DNA of 7,998 nucleotides from Candidatus Limimorpha equi. GTDB lineage: Bacteria > Bacteroidota > Bacteroidia > Bacteroidales > F082. The notes below the pieces were generated by a model. It did no database searches, was not told where the DNA came from, and saw nothing but the letters and a program-made list of their open reading frames with translations. The stretch's first letter is position 1. Every line of letters starts with the position of its first letter. Positions 1 through 5,960 of this stretch are shown one piece after another. A program made the position numbers and the translations under genes. The DNA lies in the NCBI GenBank assembly GCA_018065885.1, contig JAGHSL010000445.1, positions 1 to 7,998 of the forward strand, read 5' to 3'.

Positions 1-151
1 TGCCGTCGGCGTAAATGTAGTTGCGCTGGTATTCGGGCTGAATGGTTAGCGAGCCTGAAAGCCCGAACAGTCCTTTGCCCTCCAATTCGTTGTATACAAA
101 GCCTTTGCAAATGTCGGCTATTGTAATGTCGGTTCTTAGTGTTGTCTTCAT
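1..151 (-). CDS. DUF262 domain protein, N-terminal fragment (cut by window edge)
   Basis: This reading frame starts with ATG at 149-151 and stays open for 50 codons to the window edge, so only the N-terminus is visible. It begins MKTTLRTDITIADICKGF and reaches the segment LTIQPEYQRNYIYADG at residues 35-50. The P-x-YQR motif after a beta-strand-like stretch is the hallmark of the N-terminal DUF262 domain. That domain is related to ParB/Srx-type nucleases and is found in GmrS/GmrSD type IV restriction enzymes and other phage-defence proteins. Its start lies 3 bases after the stop of the methyltransferase gene, so the two are almost certainly one operon and probably translationally coupled. The catalytic residues of the family and any C-terminal HNH (DUF1524) domain would lie outside the window. 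The family call is therefore good but the exact activity is unknown. Confidence 0.8.
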   Translation of the reverse strand, partial: MKTTLRTDITIADICKGFVYNELEGKGLFGLSGSLTIQPEYQRNYIYADG

Positions 152-154
152 CTG

Positions 155-1246
155 TTATTGTTTTTTTCGGATTAATATGCGAGAGTACATGCGTTTCCCA
201 TCTATATATGGCCTATCATATTTTGTAAAATTGGGAATTCTTATAGCTTCAACTGTGGAATCAACAATTTTTTCTGTTATTCCTAACATTTCGAACTGTT
301 CAGGACAATATTTGTCCAAAAATGAAATAGGCACGCCCATAACACCATCGTAATCGCTTGGAATAGCATCGGTAAAAGGAACTTCAATGGCATCGTAGTT
401 GTCGTAATGCGCATATTCCTTACCTTTAATCTCTTTGTGCTTGCTGAATTTAATATTGTCAGCCATTGTCATAAGCGAAAGTAGTTGATGGCGACGACCA
501 TGTTCCATATTTGTAAACCAACAACAATTTCTAAACTTGACTAATCCTGTGTTTTCATCAAAAACGCCATTGGCATAGTCTCGACTTTCGCCTACAATTC
601 TGAAATATGCATTGCCTGCATTGAAACCGTTCCCCAGCCACAACTTGTTTTCTTTGATAAGCGGAAAAACTTCTTTGTAGGTTATGGCATTCATATTGCC
701 AATAATCACAAACTGTTTGTCGGCCTCAACAATCCAAGCCAAAAACTCACGGAACAACGAAAATGGCGGATTGGTAACAATAATGTCAGCCTCATTGCGC
801 AAGGCCTTGACTTCGTTGCTGCGGAAGTCGCCATCGCCTTCAAGGTAGTGCCATTCAAGGTCGTTTATGTCTATGCGTCCGCTGTTGTTCGTATCGTGGT
901 CGAGCACAAATATTTTGCCGTTTTTGCGCGTCTTGTTCTCGTCAAAGTTCGGATTTTGTTCTTCGAACAGCGTCAGTTGATAGCCTTCTTTATACTGCTT
1001 GCTTTCTACCGCATAGCTGGTGCTGATAAGTTTTTTAAGTCCAAGCGTTTCAAAGTTTTGGGCAAAATATTTGGTGAAATTGCTCCATTCGGGATCGTCG
1101 CAAGGCAAAAGCACCGTCTTGCCACGGAACACATCGGGATTGTATTCGATGTATGCGTTTATTTCCTTTTCTATGTCGGCGTATTGTGTGTAGAACTCAT
1201 CGTTTTTTGCCGATTTTGCTGCGCCGAGATTGCTGTTTCCTGCCAT
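155..1246 (-). CDS. EcoRI-family adenine-specific DNA methyltransferase
   Basis: A protein of 363 residues that probably transfers a methyl group from S-adenosylmethionine to the N6 of adenine in a specific DNA site. The catalytic motif NPPF is at residues 159-162, preceded by the hydrophobic strand ADIIVT. The LPCDDPEWSNF segment at 47-57 sits where this family has its cofactor-binding region. The N-terminus AKNDEFYTQYADIEKEI and the C-terminus (GKRMYSRILIRKK, ending near residue 362) also match my recollection of the EcoRI methylase family. M.EcoRI itself is somewhat shorter, at 326 residues. I chose the ATG at 1246 because family similarity begins right after it; an upstream TTG at 1282 would add 12 codons lying inside a hairpin. 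It is followed after 3 bases by a DUF262 gene, which suggests a restriction or defence unit rather than an orphan methylase. Recognition sequence cannot be predicted. Confidence 0.88.
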   Translation of the reverse strand: MAGNSNLGAAKSAKNDEFYTQYADIEKEINAYIEYNPDVFRGKTVLLPCDDPEWSNFTKYFAQNFETLGLKKLISTSYAVESKQYKEGYQLTLFEEQNPNFDENKTRKNGKIFVLDHDTNNSGRIDINDLEWHYLEGDGDFRSNEVKALRNEADIIVTNPPFSLFREFLAWIVEADKQFVIIGNMNAITYKEVFPLIKENKLWLGNGFNAGNAYFRIVGESRDYANGVFDENTGLVKFRNCCWFTNMEHGRRHQLLSLMTMADNIKFSKHKEIKGKEYAHYDNYDAIEVPFTDAIPSDYDGVMGVPISFLDKYCPEQFEMLGITEKIVDSTVEAIRIPNFTKYDRPYIDGKRMYSRILIRKKQ

Positions 1247-1247
1247 A

Positions 1248-1278
1248 GTGATTGATAGTTTTGCAGCTATCAAATCAC
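1248..1278 (-). promoter_or_regulatory. Hairpin abutting the methyltransferase start codon
   Basis: GTGATTGATAG at 1248-1258 is complementary to CTATCAAATCAC at 1267-1278, with one bulged base and an 8-base loop. On the minus-strand transcript this 11-pair hairpin ends one base before the ATG at 1246. It would place the ribosome landing zone in a stem. A role in limiting or regulating translation of the methyltransferase is inference; the inverted repeat itself is directly visible. It could also be a protein-binding operator at DNA level, as is known for controlled restriction-modification genes. Confidence 0.45.
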
Positions 1279-1282
1279 GCAA

Positions 1283-1494
1283 ACGTGCAAAAGAAAGGCG
1301 TGAGCCTCTTGCACGTTCACCAAGGCAGCCCAGGAATGGAACCTTTGTATCTCACAAGAATACTCACGCCAAAGCGCGAGCATTTCTATCCTTACGAGAT
1401 ACAAGGTCAATTCCAAGTAGAATTGCCTCAAATCGTTTCTGTTTGTTCTATTCCAAATAAGTTTCCTGGGCTTTTCGGGTGAACGTGAAACGAT
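1283..1494. repeat. Nested inverted-repeat element, possible structured RNA or palindromic mobile repeat
   Basis: This is most of the 314-base stretch (1247-1560) without a credible gene. An outer stem pairs CACGTTCACC (1312-1321) and AGCCCAGGAA (1327-1336) with 1463-1472 and 1478-1487: 20 paired bases around a 5x5 internal loop. Inside it, ACCTTTGTATCTC (1341-1353) pairs with GAGATACAAGGT (1396-1407) with one bulge, and CAATTC/GAATTG form a small hairpin at 1408-1425. Two alternatives compete with the outer stem. ACGTGCAA (1283-1290) pairs with TTGCACGT (1309-1316), and ATCGTTTC (1432-1439) pairs with GAAACGAT (1487-1494). Short open frames on both strands overlap it, but none looks like a protein. 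The plus-strand frames resemble spurious hypothetical proteins I vaguely recall from other Bacteroidales, hinting at a multicopy repeat. Strand and function are unresolved. The remaining 1495-1560 is AT-rich and shows nothing clear. Confidence 0.5.
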
Positions 1495-1560
1495 AGCGAA
1501 TGCTTTATGTTTTAATTATGTTGTGTTATAACTCTCTTTTTTGTTTAGATATGTTTTGTG

Positions 1561-2343
1561 TTATTTCTGTGCAAAATTACTATTTTCCCCAACCAGATTT
1601 GTCAAATCAATGAATTCTTTCACCGAAAGCTGTTCGGGGCGTTTGTTGAAGACTTCGTTTTCGATGATTTCAGGACTTAAAAGCGAGCGGAGCGAGTTGC
1701 GCATGGTCTTGCGTCGCTGATTGAAGGCTTGCTTCACAACAGTTACGAAAAGTTTTTCGTCGCAGCCTAAGTCGGTGGTGGTGTTGCGCCTCATTTTGAT
1801 GACAGCCGATTTTACCTTTGGTGGCGGATTGAACACGTTTTCGTGGACGGTAAACAGATAGTCGATGTCGTACCAGGCCTGCATCAACACGCTCAAAATG
1901 CCGTAAGTCTTGCAGCCTTCCTTGGCGGCCATGCGTTCTGCCATTTCCTTCTGCACCATTCCGACGACTTCAACAACCGAATCCTTGTGTTTCAGCACCT
2001 GAAAGAAAATCTGGCTGCTGATGTTGTAAGGAAAATTGCCAATGATGCCCATGTTCTGTTTGCCATATTGGTTGAGGTCGGCACGGAGGAAATCGCCATG
2101 AATGAGATGATTGCCTAACATCGGAAAGTTCTCTTTCAGATAGTCGATGGATTCGGTGTCAATCTCAATCACATAGAGCTTGTCCATGATTTCGTTGACC
2201 ATGTATTGTGTGAGTACGCCGGTTCCTGCACCGACTTCAATCACTGATTCCAAATCGGGAGATAACTGTTCCACAATGCGTTGCGCGATGCTTTGGTCAG
2301 TCAAAAAATGTTGCCCTAGGCTTTTCTTGGGTCTAACTATCAT
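1561..2343 (-). CDS. rsmA: 16S rRNA (adenine(1518)-N(6)/adenine(1519)-N(6))-dimethyltransferase
   Basis: RsmA (KsgA) dimethylates two adjacent adenosines in the 3'-terminal hairpin of 16S rRNA (helix 45) during late small-subunit assembly, using S-adenosylmethionine. The 260-residue protein has the full family pattern. KKSLGQHFL is at residues 6-14 and the cofactor-binding EVGAGTGVLTQ at 36-46. The acidic end of the next strand (VIEID) is at 58-62, and GDFL at 83-86. The catalytic NFPYNIS (usually NLPYNIS) is at 103-109, and QKEMAERMAA at 131-140. The C-terminal signatures VFNPPPKVKSAVI (170-182) and QAFNQRRKTMRNSL (205-218) are also present. Its length is normal for the family. The start ATG at 2343 fits the conserved N-terminus. 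The gap to the upstream TPR gene is 228 bases and repeat-rich. I saw no obvious terminator downstream. Confidence 0.97.
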   Translation of the reverse strand: MIVRPKKSLGQHFLTDQSIAQRIVEQLSPDLESVIEVGAGTGVLTQYMVNEIMDKLYVIEIDTESIDYLKENFPMLGNHLIHGDFLRADLNQYGKQNMGIIGNFPYNISSQIFFQVLKHKDSVVEVVGMVQKEMAERMAAKEGCKTYGILSVLMQAWYDIDYLFTVHENVFNPPPKVKSAVIKMRRNTTTDLGCDEKLFVTVVKQAFNQRRKTMRNSLRSLLSPEIIENEVFNKRPEQLSVKEFIDLTNLVGENSNFAQK

Positions 2344-2358
2344 ATTTTTTTATTTTTC

Positions 2359-2395
2359 GCTAAAGGTGACATTCGCAAGCTCATTTGCCTTTAGC
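2359..2395. repeat. Inverted repeat upstream of rsmA
   Basis: GCTAAAGG at 2359-2366 is a perfect 8-base inverted repeat of CCTTTAGC at 2388-2395, with a 21-base loop, 15 bases upstream of the rsmA start codon. On the minus strand no run of T follows, so it is not an intrinsic terminator for the TPR gene. It could fold in the rsmA leader or serve as an operator, but neither role is shown. On the plus strand TTTGTTT follows the hairpin, but no plus-strand gene ends here. Confidence 0.35.
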
Positions 2396-2407
2396 TTTGT
2401 TTAAGCT

Positions 2408-2590
2408 GCCCTTTCAGGGCGTTTGTATGTACAAAATTCTCCTTTTGCCTATTTTCTCTCATTTCCTCCTAACTCCTCATTTCTCACTCCTAACTTCAAC
2501 ACTTTCCACTTCAACACTTTCCACTTTGAAACTCAGGAACTGCCCCTTCGGCAAGCTCAGGGAGCTAAATCCTAATTCCTAACTCCCAAC
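2408..2590. repeat. Cluster of short repeats between rsmA and the TPR gene
   Basis: Several repeats lie side by side. GCCCT-TTC-AGGGC is a perfect small palindrome at 2408-2420. CTCCTAACT occurs at 2466-2474 and 2487-2495, and a related TCCTAATTCCTAACTCC lies at 2570-2586. A 15-base unit ACTTCAACACTTTCC is tandemly duplicated at 2493-2507 and 2508-2522, with a degenerate third start at 2523. A REP-like segment CCCCTTCGGCAAGCTCAGGG lies at 2543-2562. Such TAACTCC runs and CTTCGRCAAGCTCAGGG elements are, as I recall, common non-coding repeats of Bacteroidota and other bacterial genomes. The right end overlaps the final codons of the TPR gene. Confidence 0.6.
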
Positions 2591-4434
2591 TTCCTATAAT
2601 TTTTCTTTGCTTGAGCGGTATAGATGCTTGTCGGGTATTCGTCAATCAGTTTCTCGTAATGTTGTGCTGCCGATGCTTTGTCTTTCAGGTTGTTTTGCTC
2701 AATCAATGCGGCTTGCATCAGCGCGGCATCGGCCATGTAGCTGTAGGCATAGCGTTCAACGATGCTCATGTAAATGTTTTTCGCCGATTCGTAATCCTTG
2801 TTTTTCTCAGTGATTTGCGCCTTGCGGAATAGGGCATGTGGAATGCTCGTTTCGTTGCCGTTGCTGATGATGTCATCGAGAAGGGTTAAGGCTTCATCGT
2901 CTTTATGTTGGAAAATGCGGTAATCGGCTCTTGCCAAACGGCAAAGCTCTATTCCGGTGGTGTCGGTCTCCAGGTTGTCTTTGATGATGAGCGTCAAGGT
3001 CATGGCATCGTTGGCAATGAGTTTGGAAGTGGCGGCTTTCAGCACATTGAGTTGCACCTGCGCCCAGGCAAATTCGCCGATGAAATAACGCAATTGTGCG
3101 TTTTTGAAACGCGCTTCGTGTCCCAACGGTTCTTCTTTCATGCTTTTGTCAACCTGACTGTAAAGCAAGATGGCTTCCCAGACTTCGTCTTCGTGAAGGT
3201 AGATGTCGGCTAATTTCAGTTTCAGCCGGGCCTGCTCAATCTTTCCCGAGGTTTGTTCCAAAGTGCTTTCTATCAAAGAAATGGCTTCGTCTTGCTGACC
3301 AAGCTGGTAGGCCATGATGTCGCTTAGTGTCACAACCAGATTGGCGTATTCGTTTGCTCCGACTTCTTCGTAGGCTTCCGAAATGCGATTGGCAAGTGTT
3401 TCGTACGACTTTTTGTCGGTTACGTTTTCTGCTTTAAATTTCTGATAATCAGAATTGATGAGACCGATTAAAGCATCGGCGTATAGTGGATGGCTTTTGC
3501 CTTTTTTCCTTATGTAGTCGAAACCGTCGTGAGCGACATCGTATTGCCGGTTGTCCAAACAGATGTTGGAAAGACTGATGATTTGTGCTTCCTGATCGTT
3601 GCCGCGTCGGTCGATGCTTTTGCATTGTTCAAGGGCGATGTCGTAGTCTTCTTCCTGCAAGGCTAACCATACCAAAAGTTCTGCAAATTGCACGTTATCA
3701 GGCTTTTCTTGCGTCTTTTTCAGCAATGCGATGCGCAATTCGTCGGTGATGCTCTTGTTCACATCGTAGAACAGCATCGATTGGAGCCGCATCTTGATGG
3801 ACTTGTATTGGTCGGGATTGTTTTCAAGTTCAAGGAAATAGTAATGGAAGGCTTCCTGATAGTTGGCCATGGCCTGATAGATGTAGGCTCGGTCCAGGTT
3901 GAATGTCCGTCCTTCGTTGTTGATTTTGGCACCTTTCTCAAGGACAGCCAGAGCCTGTTCATTTAAGTTTCTGGAACGCAATGTGTTGACATAACTCTGA
4001 ATGACGTTTGCGTTTTCGGGCAAGTCTTTCATAATCTCGTTGAAAAGCTTCTCGGCCTTGTCTTTCTTGTCATTCAAAAGGTAAACGTAAATCAGGTCAA
4101 CTTTGCTTTTTACTTGATTCGGATTGTCTTTAGTGAAGGATTTGAGCTTCTTTTCGGCTTCGTCAAGGTCTTTTAGCCGAATCAGACATTCGATGTATTG
4201 GTTGTAATAGTTAATCTGCTGATAGTCTTTGTATAGTTTCGCGTAGATTTCCTTCGCCTTTTCATAGTCCTGGTTCATGAAACATTGGCTCGCCATTTGG
4301 TCGTCGATTTGGCGTTGCTCGTTTTTCGGCGACTGCCTTTTCTTTGCCGATTCTTTGGCGGAAGAAGAGATTTGGGCATTTGCCGAAATGGCCAGAAAAA
4401 GAAAAAACAATATGGGGGCAAAACGGTTTTTCAT
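2572..4434 (-). CDS. Secreted tetratricopeptide-repeat protein of unknown function
   Basis: A 620-residue protein with a clear signal peptide (MKNRFAPILFFLFLAISANA, probable cleavage after residue 20). The mature chain is almost wholly helical repeats. TPR-like pairs such as QDYEKAKEIYAKLYKDY lie near residues 55-71, and further units follow to about 210. A central conserved block (ARLKLKLADIYLHEDEVWEA onward, then FIGEFAWAQVQLNVLKAATSKLIANDAM) lies at roughly residues 400-485. A C-terminal unit with YEKLIDEYPTSIY lies near the end. The protein probably works as a scaffold in the periplasm or at the outer membrane; substrate and partners are unknown. Its ATG shares one base with the stop of the preceding lipoprotein gene, so the two are likely co-translated and act together. 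The last residues (LGVRN) and the stop are encoded by a TAACTCC-type repeat, so the original C-terminus may have been changed slightly. Confidence 0.88.
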   Translation of the reverse strand: MKNRFAPILFFLFLAISANAQISSSAKESAKKRQSPKNEQRQIDDQMASQCFMNQDYEKAKEIYAKLYKDYQQINYYNQYIECLIRLKDLDEAEKKLKSFTKDNPNQVKSKVDLIYVYLLNDKKDKAEKLFNEIMKDLPENANVIQSYVNTLRSRNLNEQALAVLEKGAKINNEGRTFNLDRAYIYQAMANYQEAFHYYFLELENNPDQYKSIKMRLQSMLFYDVNKSITDELRIALLKKTQEKPDNVQFAELLVWLALQEEDYDIALEQCKSIDRRGNDQEAQIISLSNICLDNRQYDVAHDGFDYIRKKGKSHPLYADALIGLINSDYQKFKAENVTDKKSYETLANRISEAYEEVGANEYANLVVTLSDIMAYQLGQQDEAISLIESTLEQTSGKIEQARLKLKLADIYLHEDEVWEAILLYSQVDKSMKEEPLGHEARFKNAQLRYFIGEFAWAQVQLNVLKAATSKLIANDAMTLTLIIKDNLETDTTGIELCRLARADYRIFQHKDDEALTLLDDIISNGNETSIPHALFRKAQITEKNKDYESAKNIYMSIVERYAYSYMADAALMQAALIEQNNLKDKASAAQHYEKLIDEYPTSIYTAQAKKNYRKLGVRN

Positions 4435-4934
4435 TACTGTTTCATGGCTTTTCTGAGCGAGTTCAGTTCGTTTTTCTGTGCGCTCAAGCGGTCGCTGAAA
4501 TAGATGACCTGTTCATGCAGGGTGTCGGCAACTTTCTGTTCGTCTGAAAGATAAATGTTTGCCAACGAGTCGTTGACATAGTTTGTCGCGATGTCGTTAT
4601 GAAGGTTTTCTAACTGCTGTTGCAGGTAGTCGAATTTCCGTTCCATAACAGGTTTCACTTCTTGGAACTGAATAAGGTAGGCTTGGGCGAGATTGAGGGT
4701 GTTGAAATATTCCTCCAGTTTCTCTTTTGGCACGAACTGCAACATTGAATCGCAGAAATGATAGTCTTCATTGGCTTCTGCATAATATTCTTTTTCAATG
4801 TGTTGCATTGCCTTTATGTCGGCTTTTGCCTGTCTCTGCAACTTGTGGATTTCGTTAGTTGCCGATTGTTCTTGGCAGGCGCAAAATGCCAAGCTGATGA
4901 AGAATGTGAGGGCGATTTTGACTTTGTTTTTCAT
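4434..4934 (-). CDS. Small putative lipoprotein, coiled-coil, unknown function
   Basis: A 166-residue protein that I do not recognise as a named family. The N-terminus has a lysine-rich start, a hydrophobic stretch (IALTFFISLAF) and then CAC. Cys20 (preceded by Ala19) is the likeliest lipidation site, Cys18 the alternative; neither is a perfect lipobox. The rest is charged and helical with likely coiled-coil stretches: EIHKLQRQAKADIKAMQHIE near 28-47, and the segments around KFDYLQQQLENL and SDRLSAQKNELNSLRKAM. An envelope-anchored protein acting with the TPR protein is the most natural reading, because its stop codon overlaps the TPR start in TAATG. A Bacteroidota-type -7 box lies about 30 bases upstream of the start. 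Confidence 0.8.
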   Translation of the reverse strand: MKNKVKIALTFFISLAFCACQEQSATNEIHKLQRQAKADIKAMQHIEKEYYAEANEDYHFCDSMLQFVPKEKLEEYFNTLNLAQAYLIQFQEVKPVMERKFDYLQQQLENLHNDIATNYVNDSLANIYLSDEQKVADTLHEQVIYFSDRLSAQKNELNSLRKAMKQ

Positions 4935-4963
4935 AGGATTTCTGATTAATCAAATGTAAGTTG

Positions 4964-4971
4964 CAAAGATA
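4964..4971 (-). promoter_or_regulatory. Promoter -7 box for the lipoprotein-TPR operon
   Basis: On the minus strand this reads TATCTTTG, an exact match to the Bacteroidota TAnnTTTG -7 element. It lies 29 bases upstream of the ATG at 4934, giving a leader of roughly 20-25 bases. No good TTTG -33 element was found at the usual 19-21 base spacing; TTTC occurs 23 bases upstream. The position just after the rpmA terminator supports an independent promoter here. Confidence 0.6.
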
Positions 4972-5005
4972 CTGCTTTTAGATTAATTGTGATGGAAATG
5001 GCAAC

Positions 5006-5040
5006 AAAAAAACCCGATGGGTCGGGGAGACCTATCGGGT
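5006..5040 (-). terminator. Intrinsic terminator of rplU-rpmA
   Basis: On the minus strand ACCCGATAGGTC (5029-5040) pairs with GACCCATCGGGT (5012-5023) around a 5-base loop. One A-C mismatch interrupts the 12-base stem. The stem is followed by TTTTTT (5006-5011). It begins 26 bases past the rpmA stop codon and separates the ribosomal operon from the lipoprotein promoter. Confidence 0.92.
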
Positions 5041-5066
5041 AAAAATGTATGTTATGAATAAAATTA

Positions 5067-5339
5067 TTATTCAGTGATTTGTCCTTCGACTGGGAGGACT
5101 GAAACGAATGACTTGTTGTCTCTCTTCTTCACGAATTCGACAATGCCGTCACATTTTGCATACAAGGTGTGATCCTTGCCAATGCCTACGTTCTTGCCAG
5201 GATAGTGTTTTGTACCACGCTGACGAACAATGATGTTACCTGCTACTGCAGCTTGTCCACCGAAAAGTTTAATGCCGAGTCGCTTACTAGCGGACTCACG
5301 ACCGTTCTCGGAACTACCAACGCCTTTTTTGTGTGCCAT
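5067..5339 (-). CDS. rpmA: 50S ribosomal protein L27
   Basis: L27 is a large-subunit protein whose N-terminal tail reaches toward the peptidyl-transferase centre and helps place tRNA substrates. The 90-residue sequence starts MAHKKGVGSSENGRESASKR and continues LGIKLFGGQAAVAGNIIVRQRG, TKHYPGKNVGIGKDHTLYA. This is the canonical family pattern over nearly the whole length. There is no N-terminal propeptide of the kind seen in Firmicutes. The gene lies 23 bases after rplU on the same strand, the near-universal rplU-rpmA arrangement. A strong intrinsic terminator follows. Confidence 0.98.
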   Translation of the reverse strand: MAHKKGVGSSENGRESASKRLGIKLFGGQAAVAGNIIVRQRGTKHYPGKNVGIGKDHTLYAKCDGIVEFVKKRDNKSFVSVLPVEGQITE

Positions 5340-5362
5340 ATCTTTCTGATTTTTCGGGTTTT

Positions 5363-5674
5363 TTACTCTGTAATGTTATCAATTACGACCTTGCTCAGAT
5401 ACTGACGGTGACCGTTAGATGTCTGATAGCCTTTTCTTCTTTTCTTCTTGAAAACGATAACTTTGTTGCCTTTGCAGTGCTGCATGATAGTGGCTTCGAC
5501 ATTGGCGCCGGCTACCGTCGGGGCTCCTACTTTCGTCGAACCTTCGTTTTCAATTAATAATACTTTGTCGAAAGAAACTTTACTTCCTTCTTCTCCTTGC
5601 AGTCTGTTGACGAATAATTGTTGTCCTTTCGTCACTTTGAACTGTTGTCCTGCGATTTCTACTATTGCGTACAT
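5363..5674 (-). CDS. rplU: 50S ribosomal protein L21
   Basis: L21 binds 23S rRNA in the large subunit. The 103-residue protein has the normal length and starts MYAIVEIAGQQFKVTKGQ. The C-terminal family signature IVFKKKRRKGYQTSNGHRQ lies at about residues 73-91. It is the first gene of the rplU-rpmA operon, with a strong Bacteroidota-type promoter about 50 bases upstream. The leader contains a small TATCT-TTT-AGATA hairpin at 5682-5694, too weak to call a regulator. Confidence 0.98.
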   Translation of the reverse strand: MYAIVEIAGQQFKVTKGQQLFVNRLQGEEGSKVSFDKVLLIENEGSTKVGAPTVAGANVEATIMQHCKGNKVIVFKKKRRKGYQTSNGHRQYLSKVVIDNITE

Positions 5675-5721
5675 TTCTCGATATCTTTTAGATACTGATT
5701 CCTATTCTTTTTTTCGGACTG

Positions 5722-5751
5722 CAAAAATACACAATTTTTCGATTGAACAAA
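5722..5751 (-). promoter_or_regulatory. rplU-rpmA promoter
   Basis: On the minus strand TTTG (5748-5751) is followed after 18 bases by TATTTTTG (5722-5729). Both match the primary sigma consensus of Bacteroidota (TTTG, then TAnnTTTG) almost perfectly. Transcription would begin about 40 bases before the rplU start codon. The strength fits a ribosomal protein operon. Confidence 0.82.
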
Positions 5752-5833
5752 TGTTTCTTTCATTTTTTATCATTAATTTTCAGTCCTTTGATTTGTTCGC
5801 TATTTGTAAATGTCAATAAATCATTATTTTATG

Positions 5834-5854
5834 ATTAATAATCTGACTATTAAT
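5834..5854. repeat. AT-rich inverted repeat in the divergent promoter region
   Basis: ATTAATA (5834-5840) and TATTAAT (5848-5854) form a perfect 7-base inverted repeat with a 7-base spacer, between the divergent rplU and sigma factor promoters. ATTAAT also recurs singly at 5772, 5865 and 5893. An operator is possible, but the region is very AT-rich and chance is a real alternative. Confidence 0.3.
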
Positions 5855-5903
5855 TCGTCGCTTGATTAATGCTTTTTTCAGTTTTTGGCATTATTAATCC
5901 TTC

Positions 5904-5930
5904 TTTGAGTGCAAAAAAAGATTATTTTTG
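5904..5930 (+). promoter_or_regulatory. Putative promoter of the ECF sigma factor gene
   Basis: TATTTTTG at 5923-5930 is an exact match to the TAnnTTTG -7 element, 30 bases before the sigma factor ATG. TTTG at 5904-5907 is present upstream, but its 15-base spacing is shorter than usual, so the -33 element is uncertain. This suggests basal transcription by the housekeeping sigma factor. Confidence 0.6.
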
Positions 5931-5960
5931 CCGCACTTTTCCCCTTTATAAAATAAGGTA

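Noticed and set aside
155..1246. Prediction that the methylase recognises GAATTC, by analogy with EcoRI
   Set aside because: Family membership does not fix specificity, and GAATTC sites in the window say nothing about it.
1230..1482. Two overlapping plus-strand frames of 76 codons across the inverted-repeat region
   Set aside because: They lie in different frames over the same palindromic DNA, show no recognisable protein pattern, and are better explained as chance frames over a structured or repeated element.
1247..1560. Known structural RNAs (tmRNA, RNase P RNA, SRP RNA) in the gene-free stretch
   Set aside because: None of the conserved cores I know for these RNAs is visible on either strand; a 6S-like identity cannot be excluded but is not supported enough to call.
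2408..2420. GCCCT-TTC-AGGGC palindrome as an intrinsic terminator
   Set aside because: The stem is short and no T-run follows on the minus strand, where the flanking genes are transcribed.
1561..5674. Plus-strand frames of 65-135 codons opposite rsmA, the TPR gene, the lipoprotein gene and rpmA/rplU
   Set aside because: Each is antisense to a well-supported gene and shows no domain signature.
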